Assembly: GCA_035693785.1 (NCBI GenBank)
Contig: DASSFZ010000565.1
Coordinates: forward strand, 1 to 35,591
DNA from: DASSFZ01 sp035693785
GTDB lineage: Bacteria > Chloroflexota > Anaerolineae > Fen-1058
Direction: 5' to 3'
Length of the DNA: 35,591 nucleotides
Below, one piece after another: positions 15,441 through 23,742 of the stretch. Position 1 is the stretch's first letter; every line of letters begins with the position of its first letter. Made by a program: the position numbers and the translations under genes. The notes under the pieces are model-generated. The model searched no databases and had not been told where the DNA came from. It was given only the letters and a program-made list of their open reading frames with translations.

Positions 15441-15508
15441 TCTACTATCGGCTATCGGCCATTAGCTATCGGCCATCAGCTATCAGCTATCGGCTATCAG
15501 CCATCAGC
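15441..15508. repeat. GCYATCN heptamer array, right arm of the first four-helix-bundle unit
   Basis: Units GCTATCG, GCCATTA, GCCATCA and GCTATCA follow one another with a strict 7-bp period. This is the reverse complement of the array at 15001-15059. It ends just before the AAGAAGGAGG ribosome-binding site of iorA2. Confidence 0.92.
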
Positions 15509-15523
15509 AAGAAGGAGGCTGCG

Positions 15524-17320
15524 ATGAGGCAACTACTGTCGGGCAACGAAGCGATTGCACGCGGCGCGTGGGAGGCGGGTGTCGAGGTGGCGGCAGCCTA
15601 TCCCGGGACGCCGAGCACCGAAATCCTGGAGAACGTGGCGCGCTACTCGGAGATCTACTCGGAGTGGTCAACCAATGAGAAGGTCGCGCTCGACGTCACG
15701 ATCGGCGCGGCGTACGCCGGCAAGCGCGCCATGGCCGCGATGAAGCATGTCGGCCTGAACGTGGCGTCCGAGTCGCTGTTCTACTCGTCATACACCGGCG
15801 TCAACGCCGGGCTGATGATCATCAGCGCCGACGATCCCGGACTGCACTCGTCGCAGAACGAGCAAGACAACCGTCACTACGCCAAGTTCGCCAAGGTGCC
15901 GATGCTCGAGCCTGCCGACAGTCAGGAGGCGAAGGACATGGTCGCCGCGGCGCTCGATCTGAGCGAGCAGTTCGATACGCCGGTTCTGCTGCGCACGACG
16001 ACGCGCACCTCGCACGCCAAATCCATTGTGGAACTGGGCGAGCGGAAGGCGGCGCCGAAACGGCCCTATCAGAAGAATCCTCAGAAGTACGTGATGATCC
16101 CTGGCTTCGCCAAGCGCCGCCATCCCATCGTCGAAGAGCGCATGGTCAAATTAGCCGAGTTCGCAGAGACATACGCGTTCAACCGGGTTGAGATTGGAGA
16201 CTCGCGATTGGGGATTGTCGCTACCGGGCCGAGTTACCAGTACGCTCGCGAAGTGTTCCCGACTGCGTCGTTCCTGAAGCTAGGTATGGTATGGCCGCTG
16301 CCGAAGGACCTGATTGCCGACTTCGCTTCCCGGGTGAAGCGGCTGATCGTCGTCGAGGAGCTCGATCCGTTCTTCGAAGAAAACATCCGCATCCTGGGCA
16401 TCCCGGTCGAGGGTAAGACCATTTTCCCGATGGTCGACGAGTTCTCGCCGGAGGTGGTGCGCAAGGCGGCCTACGCCGCCGGGCTAATCGACAAACCGCC
16501 GGTCGAGCACGCGCTCGACAAGGGCGCACTGCCCATGCGCCCGCCGGTGCTGTGCGCCGGCTGCGGCCATCGCGACGTGTTCTGGGTCCTGCGCAAGCTG
16601 AAGCTCACCGTCAACAGCGACATCGGCTGCTACGCGCTAGGTGTGATGCCGCCGCTGGCCACGACCGACACGATCGGCTGCATGGGCGCGAGCATCGGTG
16701 TGGCGGCGGGCATGCGGCGCGGCGGGCTTGACGGCGCGAACGTGGCCGTCATCGGCGACAGCACGTTCTTCCACGCCGGCATGCCCGCGCTGGCGAACGC
16801 CATCTACAACGAGACGCCGTTCACGACGATCGTCGTCGACAACCGCACGACCGGCATGACCGGCCACCAGGGCAATCCCGGATCGGGCATGACGCTGCAC
16901 CGCGAGATGCACCCCCGCATCGACATCGAAGCCGTCGTGCGCGGCATGGGTGTCGAGGACGTGACGACCGTCGACTCACGGGACCTCGACGACCTCGAGG
17001 AGGCCATCAAGCGGGCCGTCAAGCGTAACCGGCCGTCGGTGGTCATCGCCAAGACGCCGTGCGTGTTCGTCACATCGCACGCGCGCGAAGCGTACACCGT
17101 CGTAGAGGAGGACTGCAACGGCTGCACGTTGTGCTTCCGCATCGGCTGCCCGGCGATTTACAAGAGCAGCGTGATGGACGAAAAACACAACCGGCCGAAG
17201 GCATGGATCGACCCGCAGGCGTGCGTGGGCTGCGGCCTGTGCTTCGACGTGTGCGCGCGGCAGGCGATTCTAGAAGGTGCGCCGAAGATGGAAGCGGCGC
17301 TGACGACGCACGTGGCGTAA
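15524..17320 (+). CDS. iorA: Indolepyruvate ferredoxin oxidoreductase, alpha subunit (copy 2)
   Basis: 598 residues. It has the same plan as copy 1: IARGAWEAGVEVAAAYPGTP at the start, CAGCGHRD near 344, GDS of the TPP motif at 411-413 and DNRTTGMTG after it. The ferredoxin module follows with cysteines 531, 534, 537, 542 and 567, 570, 573, 577. The last cysteine is followed by ARQ instead of the usual Pro of a CP motif. AAGAAGGAGG before ATG 15524 is a strong ribosome-binding site. The product would oxidatively decarboxylate a 2-oxo acid to acyl-CoA. The two copies are clearly different in the middle domain, so two substrates or two growth conditions are likely. Confidence 0.95.
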   Translation: MRQLLSGNEAIARGAWEAGVEVAAAYPGTPSTEILENVARYSEIYSEWSTNEKVALDVTIGAAYAGKRAMAAMKHVGLNVASESLFYSSYTGVNAGLMIISADDPGLHSSQNEQDNRHYAKFAKVPMLEPADSQEAKDMVAAALDLSEQFDTPVLLRTTTRTSHAKSIVELGERKAAPKRPYQKNPQKYVMIPGFAKRRHPIVEERMVKLAEFAETYAFNRVEIGDSRLGIVATGPSYQYAREVFPTASFLKLGMVWPLPKDLIADFASRVKRLIVVEELDPFFEENIRILGIPVEGKTIFPMVDEFSPEVVRKAAYAAGLIDKPPVEHALDKGALPMRPPVLCAGCGHRDVFWVLRKLKLTVNSDIGCYALGVMPPLATTDTIGCMGASIGVAAGMRRGGLDGANVAVIGDSTFFHAGMPALANAIYNETPFTTIVVDNRTTGMTGHQGNPGSGMTLHREMHPRIDIEAVVRGMGVEDVTTVDSRDLDDLEEAIKRAVKRNRPSVVIAKTPCVFVTSHAREAYTVVEEDCNGCTLCFRIGCPAIYKSSVMDEKHNRPKAWIDPQACVGCGLCFDVCARQAILEGAPKMEAALTTHVA

Positions 17321-17322
17321 GG

Positions 17323-17445
17323 CCAGTGATCAGTGAACAGTGATCAGTAAGCAGTGAACAGTGATTACTGACGACCGATAACTGATCACTGATAACTGAT
17401 AACTGATCACTGATAACTGAAGACTGATAACTGACGACTGAGCAG
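17323..17445. repeat. Inverted heptamer array, ATCAGTN/NACTGAT family, between iorA2 and iorB2
   Basis: Left units AGTGATC, AGTGAAC and AGTAAGC run to about 17365. Right units ACTGATA, ACTGATC and ACTGACG run to about 17442. The two halves are complementary over several units and could form a long hairpin between the two subunit genes of one enzyme. It ends at the GGGAGG ribosome-binding site of iorB2. Confidence 0.92.
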
Positions 17446-17454
17446 GGAGGCAAC

Positions 17455-18045
17455 ATGGTAACGGCAAACTTTCTTCTCGCCGGCGTGGGCGGACAGGGAA
17501 CCTTGCTGGCCAGCGACATTGTAGCCGACGTGGGCATGCGCGTCGGCGCAGACGTCAAGAAGTCCGAGGTGCACGGCATGTCGCAGCGGGGCGGGGCGGT
17601 CACCAGTCATGTGCGCTGGGGCGAGCGCGTCGCTTCACCGCTGTGCGAGAAAGGCGCGGTGGACTACTTCATCGCCCAGGAGATGCTCGAGGCGCTGCGC
17701 TGGATCGAGTTCGTGCGTTCGGGCGGCACGGTGTTCCTGAGCCGCGAGCAGATCGTTCCGACTTCGACCGTGTACGGCGCCGATCAGTATCCGGCCGACC
17801 AGCACATCGTTTCGGTCGTCAAGCAGGTTGCCGGCAAAGTTCTGCTGATCGACGCGCGCAAGGTGGCCGAGGAGCTGGGCAACCCGCGCGTCGCCAACAG
17901 CGTGCTGCTCGGCGCGCTCTCGGCCCAGATCGACACGCCCGCCGAGGACTGGCTGGCCGTGATCGAGTCCCGGGTGCCGCAGAAACACGTCGAAACCAAC
18001 CGCCGGGCGTTTTATGCCGGGCGCGAGGGCGGGTGGGAGATTTGA
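17455..18045 (+). CDS. iorB: Indolepyruvate ferredoxin oxidoreductase, beta subunit (copy 2)
   Basis: 196 residues with the family GVGGQGTLLASDI motif at the N-terminus and KKSEVHGMSQRGGAV near residue 38. It should complete the second IOR with iorA2, although a 134-base gap filled by an inverted heptamer array separates them. GGGAGG lies before ATG 17455. paaK2 follows after 18 bases with its own AAAGGAGAAG, so iorB2 and paaK2 are cotranscribed. This resembles known iorAB-paaK groupings for aromatic amino-acid degradation. Confidence 0.94.
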   Translation: MVTANFLLAGVGGQGTLLASDIVADVGMRVGADVKKSEVHGMSQRGGAVTSHVRWGERVASPLCEKGAVDYFIAQEMLEALRWIEFVRSGGTVFLSREQIVPTSTVYGADQYPADQHIVSVVKQVAGKVLLIDARKVAEELGNPRVANSVLLGALSAQIDTPAEDWLAVIESRVPQKHVETNRRAFYAGREGGWEI

Positions 18046-18063
18046 TACGCGAAAGGAGAAGCC

Positions 18064-19374
18064 ATGCCTATCTGGAATCCTGAATTCGAGTCGATGCCGC
18101 GCGACCAGCTGAACAAGGTTCAGGCGCGGCGGCTGCGGGACGTCGTCGCCCGCGCGGCTGCAAGCGTGCCGTTCTATAAGAAGAAGTTCGCCGAGGCGAA
18201 GGTGAGCGCCGACGATCTTCAATCGCTCGACGACCTGAAGCGCCTGCCTTTCACCGAAAAGGCCGATCTGCGCGACAACTACCCCTTCGGCATGTTCACT
18301 GTGCCCCTGGATCAGGTCGTCCGTATCCACGCCTCGTCCGGCACGACCGGCAAGCCGACGGTCGGCGGCTACACGCGCGCCGACATCGACTTGTGGACGG
18401 AGGTAATGGCCCGCACGGTGACGTGCGCCGGCGTGACGAGCAAGGATGTCGTTCATAACGCATACGGCTACGGCCTGTTCACCGGCGGGTTAGGCTTTCA
18501 CCTCGGCGCGGAGAAAGTCGGCGCCATGGTGGTGCCCATCTCGGGCGGGTTGACGCGCCGGCAGGTGATGCTGATGGAGGATTTCGCCGCGACGGTGCTG
18601 ACCTGCACACCGTCGTACGCGCTCGTCATCGGCGAAGAAGCCGCCGAGATGGGCCTGGACTTCAAGAAACGCATGAAGGTTCGGGTAGGCATCTTCGGCG
18701 CAGAGCCGTGGAGCGACAAGATGCGTACCGAGATCGAGTCCAAGCTCGGCCTGAAGGCCTACGACATCTACGGCCTCACCGAGATCATTGGCCCTGGCGT
18801 ATCGATCGAGTGCGAGCATAACTGCGGCATGCACATCCAGGAAGATCATTTCCTGGCGGAGATCATCGATCCGGAAACCGGCGAGCAACTGCCCTACGAG
18901 GAAGAAGGCGAATTGGTCTTCACCACGCTGACCAAGGAAGCCATGCCGGTGATCCGCTACCGCACGCGCGACCGCACGCGCCTGCACGCGGACAAGTGCG
19001 CTTGCGGGCGGACGACCGTGCGCATGGACAAGGTGCTCGGGCGCACCGACGACATGCTTATCGTGCGCGGCGTCAACGTCTACCCGCAACTGATCGAGAA
19101 GACGCTGCTCTCGGTCGAGGACATCGAGCCGCACTACCAGATCGTGCTCGACCGCCCAAAGGACCAGCTCGATACGCTCGAAGTGTGGGTGGAGGCCTCG
19201 CCGAAGCTGTTCCAGCCCATCGACACGCGGCGGCTGGACGAGCTTCAGAACCGCGTATCTGCTGAACTGGCGCAGACGCTCGGCATCTCGGCCGTCGTGA
19301 GACTGATGGGGCCGAGGTCGATCCAGCGCTACGAAGGCAAGGCGAAGCGCGTGATCGATAAGCGAGAGCTGTAG
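18064..19374 (+). CDS. paaK: Phenylacetate-CoA ligase
   Basis: 436 residues, the usual length of PaaK. The P-loop SSGTTGKPTVGGYT is near residue 94, YGLTEIIGPGVSIECEHNCG is near 236, and GRTDDMLIVRGVNVYP is near 328. The C-terminus RYEGKAKRVIDKREL contains the adenylation lysine. It converts phenylacetate (or a related aryl acetate), ATP and CoA to the CoA ester, AMP and pyrophosphate in the cytoplasm. Together with iorAB it fits aryl-acid salvage: IOR makes arylacetyl-CoA directly, PaaK makes it from the free acid. The stop TAG shares its last base with the GTG start of the MFS gene. Confidence 0.93.
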   Translation: MPIWNPEFESMPRDQLNKVQARRLRDVVARAAASVPFYKKKFAEAKVSADDLQSLDDLKRLPFTEKADLRDNYPFGMFTVPLDQVVRIHASSGTTGKPTVGGYTRADIDLWTEVMARTVTCAGVTSKDVVHNAYGYGLFTGGLGFHLGAEKVGAMVVPISGGLTRRQVMLMEDFAATVLTCTPSYALVIGEEAAEMGLDFKKRMKVRVGIFGAEPWSDKMRTEIESKLGLKAYDIYGLTEIIGPGVSIECEHNCGMHIQEDHFLAEIIDPETGEQLPYEEEGELVFTTLTKEAMPVIRYRTRDRTRLHADKCACGRTTVRMDKVLGRTDDMLIVRGVNVYPQLIEKTLLSVEDIEPHYQIVLDRPKDQLDTLEVWVEASPKLFQPIDTRRLDELQNRVSAELAQTLGISAVVRLMGPRSIQRYEGKAKRVIDKREL

Positions 19375-20699
19375 TGAGCGCGGCAACGACAGCGCCTGCC
19401 CGCCGCATCCACTACGGCTGGGTTATCCTGGCGGTGAGCGTGCCGGTCGTGTTCGGCTCGCTCGGCCTGGCGCGGTTCGGCTACAGCGTCATCCTGCCGT
19501 CCATGCAGGCGAGCCTGGAGCTGAGCAACGCGCAGGCGGGCGGGCTGGCGACGGCGAACCTCGTCGGATACCTGGCGTTCTCGATCATCGGCGGGGCGTT
19601 GGCCGCGCGCTTCGGCCCACGGCGAATTGTCACAGTCGGGTTGGTTCTGGCCGGTTTAGGGATGGCGCTCACCGGCCTGGCGCAAGCGTTCCTGCCGGCG
19701 GCCATCTGGCGCGCGTTGACCGGCGTCGGCAGCGGGTTGAGCAACGTCCCGGTGATGGGATTGCTGTCGGCCTGGTTTGCCGCCCGGCGGCGCGGGCTGG
19801 CATCGGGCATCGCCGTGATGGGGGCGTCGCTCGGACTTATCGTCGTCGGCCCGCTGGTGCCTGCCATCCTGTCGGCGTACGGCGGCGAGGGCTGGCGAGG
19901 AGGCTGGCTTCTCTTCGGCGGAGTCACGCTCGCGATTGCCCTCGTCGGGTATGGCCTGCTGCGAAATCGCCCCGGCGAAAAAGGGCTGCGACCGCTGGGC
20001 GAAGAGACGCCCGCGCATGCGCGAGCGCAGGCGAGCCTGCCGCCCTCCAATCCGGTTCGGCAGCCCGAACCCGGCGGCGCGCAACTGGCGAAGCCGGCTG
20101 GACTTCAGTGGGGACTGGTGTATCGCTCGCCGGTCGTCTGGCACCTGGGACTGGTGTACAGCGCCTTCGGGTTCGCTTACATCATCTACATGACGTTCTT
20201 CACCAAGTTCCTGATCTCGGAGAGCGGGTACAGCCAGGAGGCGGCCGGATCGCTGTTCATGACGATGGGCTGGTTCACGCTGTTGAGCGGGCTGATGTGG
20301 GGCATCGTATCGGATGCCATTGGGCGGAGAGGCACGATGGTGATGGTATACCTGGTTCAGGCCGCCGCCATCGTACTGTTCGGCCTGCGGCCCGCGCCGC
20401 TCGGGCTTACGCTCTCGGCGGTTCTGTTCGGTCTCACGGCCTGGAGCCTGCCCACCATCATGGCTGCGACCTGTGGCGACGTGTTCGGCCCCAGGCTGGC
20501 GCCGGCCGCTCTGGGATTCGTCACGCTGTTCTTCGGCCTGGGACAGGCGATCGGACCGAGCGTCTCGGGAGCCATGGCTGACGCAGCCAAGACATTCAGC
20601 ACCGGATTTCTGCTGGCGGGGTTCGTCTCGATCCTGGGTGCGGTGGGCGCGCTGATGCTCCGCATGCCTTCCGCCAGACAGGGGGTTGTGAAGCAATGA
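19374..20699 (+). CDS. MFS transporter
   Basis: 441 residues with about twelve hydrophobic spans in two halves, joined by a hydrophilic loop near residues 205-245 rich in Pro, Gln and Ala. The N-terminus GWVILAVSVPVVFGSLGLAR and the loop RFGPRRIVTVGL resemble motif A regions of the major facilitator superfamily. GTG 19374 overlaps the stop of paaK2 by one base, so it is translationally coupled to that ligase. Coupling suggests uptake or export of the ligase substrate, such as an aryl acetate. The stop overlaps the ATG of the next small gene. Confidence 0.9.
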   Translation: MSAATTAPARRIHYGWVILAVSVPVVFGSLGLARFGYSVILPSMQASLELSNAQAGGLATANLVGYLAFSIIGGALAARFGPRRIVTVGLVLAGLGMALTGLAQAFLPAAIWRALTGVGSGLSNVPVMGLLSAWFAARRRGLASGIAVMGASLGLIVVGPLVPAILSAYGGEGWRGGWLLFGGVTLAIALVGYGLLRNRPGEKGLRPLGEETPAHARAQASLPPSNPVRQPEPGGAQLAKPAGLQWGLVYRSPVVWHLGLVYSAFGFAYIIYMTFFTKFLISESGYSQEAAGSLFMTMGWFTLLSGLMWGIVSDAIGRRGTMVMVYLVQAAAIVLFGLRPAPLGLTLSAVLFGLTAWSLPTIMAATCGDVFGPRLAPAALGFVTLFFGLGQAIGPSVSGAMADAAKTFSTGFLLAGFVSILGAVGALMLRMPSARQGVVKQ

Positions 20700-20914
20700 A
20701 TATCAGAACGATCGATCTCGTACGACTGATCCATCTGGGACGCGGCCGCCTGCGTCCCGGCGATGCGCTGCGCGAGCGGTCGCCCGGCGATGGGATGCCC
20801 GATCGCGTGGCGACGGCTCCCGGTATCGGGCGCGACAGGCTCGCCAAAATAATGGACGAGTACTACGCGGCGTGGGGGTGGTATCACGAAGGCGCCAGTC
20901 TGCCGCTCTGCTGA
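20696..20914 (+). CDS. Small protein resembling the C-terminal end of aldehyde:ferredoxin oxidoreductase
   Basis: 72 residues starting in the ATGA overlap with the MFS gene. The segments TIDLVRLIHLGRGRLRPGD and LAKIMDEYYAAWGW resemble the last domain of tungsten-dependent aldehyde:ferredoxin oxidoreductases, where a Leu/Asn-Arg-Glu-Gly helix and a DEYY-x-x-x-GW motif occur near the end. The cofactor- and Fe-S-binding domains (over 500 residues) are missing, so it cannot be a complete enzyme. GCGAAGC words start directly after the stop and may have replaced the normal tail. It is either a decayed remnant or a small standalone domain still translated by coupling. Recognition is from memory of the family and is moderate. 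Confidence 0.5.
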   Translation: MNIRTIDLVRLIHLGRGRLRPGDALRERSPGDGMPDRVATAPGIGRDRLAKIMDEYYAAWGWYHEGASLPLC

Positions 20915-20969
20915 GCGAAGCGAAGCATCAGCGAAGCCGAAGCATGACAGAAGTTGAGGAGATCGAATA
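20915..20969. repeat. GCGAAGC word cluster
   Basis: The 55-base gap before the hydrolase contains GCGAAGC twice, close variants (GCATCA, GCCGAAGC), and then a GAGGAGA ribosome-binding site. It is a short member of the word-array class but lacks a strict 7-bp period. Confidence 0.5.
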
Positions 20970-21836
20970 GTGCTTGGAGATTCAGTCGTCGTCGGCCGCC
21001 CTTCGTTCGTTCCGGTCAACGGCATCCGGCTGGCGTACACGGAGTGGCCCGGCGCAAAAGGCCCATTGATCTGCCTGCCGGGCATCTCCGGGCACAAAGG
21101 GACCTTCACTCACATCGCCGAGCGACTCGCGCCGGAGTATCACGTGCTCGCGCTCGACCTGCGCGGCCGTGGCGACAGTGACAAGCCCCGCGAGGGCTAC
21201 GGTTTTGCTTACCATGCACGCGACGTGCTCGCCTTCGCGGATGCGATGGGCCTGGAGACGTTCGCCGTCATCGGCCATTCGTTTGGCGCGACGGTCGGGG
21301 TGTACATGGCGTCGATCCGGCCCAAGCGTGTGCGGGCGGCCGTGCTGATCGACGGCGGGTGCGATCCAAACGACGAAGTGTTGGAAGCGATGCGCCCCAT
21401 GCTCCGCCGGCTGGCGAGAACTTATGCGACAATAGAGAACTACCTGGACGCGATGCGCTCGCTGCCGTATTTCCGGCCGTGGAACGCGACACTGGAGCGT
21501 TATTTGCGCGAAGACGTCGAAGTGCTGCCGGATGGCGCGATCCGGCCAAAAGCTTCGGCCGAAGCGCTCGAGCGCGACCTGGACGTCCATTTCTATTACA
21601 GCATGTGCGTTCACTTCCCGGCGATACAGTGCCCGACGCTGTTCATCCGCCCGAAGCTGGGATTGCTCGGCGACCACGCGCACGTTCTCACCGAGCGCGA
21701 GGCGGCGGCTTTCGTGAGCTGGATTCCAGACTGCCGCCAGGTGGATCTACCGGATGTGAATCACTACACGATGGTACTGCAGGACGATCCGCCGGTCATC
21801 CCGCCGATTGAGGCATTTCTGGCCGAAGTGTTGTGA
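20970..21836 (+). CDS. Alpha/beta hydrolase
   Basis: 288 residues. The core fold is visible as ICLPGISGHKGTF (oxyanion region), LDLRGRGDSDKP, the nucleophile elbow GHSFGA near residue 109, and a C-terminal catalytic His in VNHYTM. The start is GTG 20970, preceded by GAGGAGA. It is likely a cytoplasmic esterase, lactonase or C-C hydrolase; the cap region (about 150-200) is not informative to me. Position before the LeuC-like gene suggests a part in the same pathway. Confidence 0.88.
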   Translation: MLGDSVVVGRPSFVPVNGIRLAYTEWPGAKGPLICLPGISGHKGTFTHIAERLAPEYHVLALDLRGRGDSDKPREGYGFAYHARDVLAFADAMGLETFAVIGHSFGATVGVYMASIRPKRVRAAVLIDGGCDPNDEVLEAMRPMLRRLARTYATIENYLDAMRSLPYFRPWNATLERYLREDVEVLPDGAIRPKASAEALERDLDVHFYYSMCVHFPAIQCPTLFIRPKLGLLGDHAHVLTEREAAAFVSWIPDCRQVDLPDVNHYTMVLQDDPPVIPPIEAFLAEVL

Positions 21837-21840
21837 GGTA

Positions 21841-21890
21841 GGGGGTTGGAGGTTGGACGTTGAAGGTTGGAAGTTGGAGGTTGGAGGGAG
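21841..21890. repeat. GGTTGGA heptamer array
   Basis: Six units of GGTTGGA or close variants (CGTTGAA, AGTTGGA) repeat with a 7-bp period in one orientation, right after the hydrolase stop and before the LeuC-like gene. The purine-rich end could act as the ribosome-binding region, since no separate one is clear. Confidence 0.85.
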
Positions 21891-21898
21891 ATTGACTC

Positions 21899-23194
21899 AT
21901 GGGAATGACTCTCGCCGAAAAGATCCTCGCCGCGCATTCGGGCCACGACGAAGTTCACCCCGGCCAGTTCATCAACGCCAGCGTGGACATTGTGCTGGCC
22001 TCCGAGCTGTCCGGCATCGTGGCGATCGAGGAGTTCGAAAAGATCAGGGGCGCGCGGATATTCGATCCGCAGAAGGTCGTCTTCGTGATGGATCACTTCA
22101 CGCCCGCCAAAGACATCAAGAGCGCCGAGATCGTCAAACGCTGCCGTGATTTCGCGCGCGGGCACGGCATCCGCTTCTACGACGTCGGTCGTGCCGGGAT
22201 CCAGCACGTCCTCCTGCCGGAGCAGGGATTGGTTTCGCCGGGCGACATCATCGCCGGGGCGGACTCGCATACCTGCACACACGGCTTCCTCGGCGCGTTC
22301 GGCACGGGCATCGGGTCGACGGACGCGGCGGCGGCAATGGCTCTCGGCGAAATCTGGCTCAGAGTGCCGGAAAGCCTCAAGTTCGTGTATCACGGTAAGC
22401 CGCCCAGGTGGGTCGGCGGCAAGGATCTGATCTTGCATACCATCAAACACATCGGCGTAGACGGCGCGCGCTATCAGGCGATGGAGTTCACCGGCGACGC
22501 GCTTGATCATCTCGGCCTGGCCGACCGCTTCACGATGGCGAACATGGCGATCGAAGCCGGGGCGAAGACGGGCCTGTTCGCCGCCGACGATAAGACCCGC
22601 GAGTTCGTAAGTGGGGCAGGGGGTCGTGTCGGCCCGGGCGCGTACCTGCAGAGTGACCCGGACGCGGAGTACGCTGCTGTGTACGAGTTCGACGTTGAGA
22701 AGTACGAGCCGTTCGTCGCCGTGCCATTCCTGCCGGAGAACGTCAAACCGGTCTCTGAATTGGACGGCCTGGAGATCGATCAGGTCGTCATCGGCATGTG
22801 CACCAACGGCAACCTCGAGGACTTGCGCGCGGCGGCCGAGATCCTGCGCGGCCGAAAGATCCATTCGCGCGTGCGCGCCGTCATCATTCCCGGCTCGCAA
22901 AAGGTCTACCTCGACGCGCTGCGCGAAGGACTGATCGATATCTTTATCGAAGCCGAGTGCAATGTGAGCACGAGCACCTGCGGGCCGTGCCTGGGTGGGC
23001 ACATGGGCGTGCTCGCGGCTGGCGAGCGCTGCGTCTCGACCAGCAATCGCAACTTCCGGGGCCGCATGGGGCACGCGACGAGCGAGGTCTATCTCGCGAA
23101 CCCATACGTTGCGGCGGCGTCGGCGGTTGCCGGTCGTATCGCTTCTCCTGCCGAGGTGCTGAACGACAAGTCGTCAGTGATCAGTGATCAGTGA
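21899..23194 (+). CDS. 3-isopropylmalate/homoaconitate dehydratase large subunit (LeuC-like)
   Basis: 431 residues, matching the short type-2 LeuC/homoaconitase group. The motif GADSHTCTHG near residue 120 and the Fe-S cluster cysteines in MCTNGNLEDL (near 300) and STCGPCLGGHMG (near 360) are present, so it should bind a 4Fe-4S cluster and isomerise a 2-alkylmalate to a 3-alkylmalate with the small subunit. Its partner, LeuD, is found fused to a ligase at 23820. The C-terminal residues SVISDQ and the TGA stop come from the following ATCAGTN array. ATG 21899 is used; ATG 21905 is also possible. Confidence 0.9.
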   Translation: MGMTLAEKILAAHSGHDEVHPGQFINASVDIVLASELSGIVAIEEFEKIRGARIFDPQKVVFVMDHFTPAKDIKSAEIVKRCRDFARGHGIRFYDVGRAGIQHVLLPEQGLVSPGDIIAGADSHTCTHGFLGAFGTGIGSTDAAAAMALGEIWLRVPESLKFVYHGKPPRWVGGKDLILHTIKHIGVDGARYQAMEFTGDALDHLGLADRFTMANMAIEAGAKTGLFAADDKTREFVSGAGGRVGPGAYLQSDPDAEYAAVYEFDVEKYEPFVAVPFLPENVKPVSELDGLEIDQVVIGMCTNGNLEDLRAAAEILRGRKIHSRVRAVIIPGSQKVYLDALREGLIDIFIEAECNVSTSTCGPCLGGHMGVLAAGERCVSTSNRNFRGRMGHATSEVYLANPYVAAASAVAGRIASPAEVLNDKSSVISDQ

Positions 23195-23297
23195 TCAGTT
23201 ATCGGTGATCGGCATCGGCCGCTGGCTGTTCACTGGCTACTGTCCACTGATTACTGTTCACTGATTACTGTTCACTGATTACTGATAACTGATCACG
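23168..23297. repeat. Inverted heptamer array, ATCAGTN family, after the LeuC-like gene
   Basis: The left arm overlaps the coding end of leuC and has AGTGATC three times, then AGTTATC and GGTGATC, to about 23217. The right arm from about 23231 has ACTGGCT, ACTGTCC, ACTGATT, ACTGTTC and ACTGATA units. The arms are complementary and could form a long hairpin. Confidence 0.92.
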
Positions 23298-23310
23298 AGC
23301 CACCGTACTA

Positions 23311-23742
23311 ATGGACACGACCACCACCGACGCTGTAGCCCGTTTCATGTCCGAGCGGGATCTGCTTGCTCGCCACATGGGAATCGAGCTGCTGGAGCTG
23401 CGCCCGGGCTACAGCCGCGTCGGAATGACGCTCAAGCCGTACATGGTCAACGGGCTGGGCACGACGCACGGTGCGGCGATCTTTGCGCTGGCCGACTTCG
23501 CGTTTGCCACGGCGTGCAACTCGCACGGTCGCACAGCCGTTGCGTTGAGCATGGACGTTCACTTTCTAAGCTCGCCCGAGCCACAGGCACGCCTTCAGGC
23601 CGAAGGTGTGGAAGTGCGATGCGGCCAGCGCACCGGCCTGTATCGCATGACGGTCACCGACGAGAACGGGAATCTGGTCGCCGAATTGCACGGCATGGCC
23701 TACCGCAAGAACACGCACTTTTTGGAGGAACGCAGCCAATAG
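23311..23742 (+). CDS. PaaI-type acyl-CoA thioesterase (hot-dog fold)
   Basis: 143 residues. The central segment MVNGLGTTHGAAIFALADFA near residue 48 is the PaaI/thioesterase superfamily motif, with the Asp of LADFA and the Gly-rich HGA stretch forming the active site. PaaI enzymes hydrolyse phenylacetyl-CoA-type thioesters and protect CoA pools. ATG 23311 is used; the upstream 13 bases show no strong ribosome-binding site. The stop codon sits at the border of the next heptamer array. Second thioesterase of the window, unrelated in sequence to that at 2014. Confidence 0.9.
   Translation: MDTTTTDAVARFMSERDLLARHMGIELLELRPGYSRVGMTLKPYMVNGLGTTHGAAIFALADFAFATACNSHGRTAVALSMDVHFLSSPEPQARLQAEGVEVRCGQRTGLYRMTVTDENGNLVAELHGMAYRKNTHFLEERSQ

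Noticed and set aside
15001..15508. CRISPR array
   Set aside because: Units are 7 bp, degenerate, without spacers of constant length, and no cas genes are present.
21764..23074. Minus-strand open frame of 436 codons opposite the LeuC-like gene
   Set aside because: The plus-strand gene has all Fe-S and substrate motifs; the antisense frame has none and includes repeat-array sequence.
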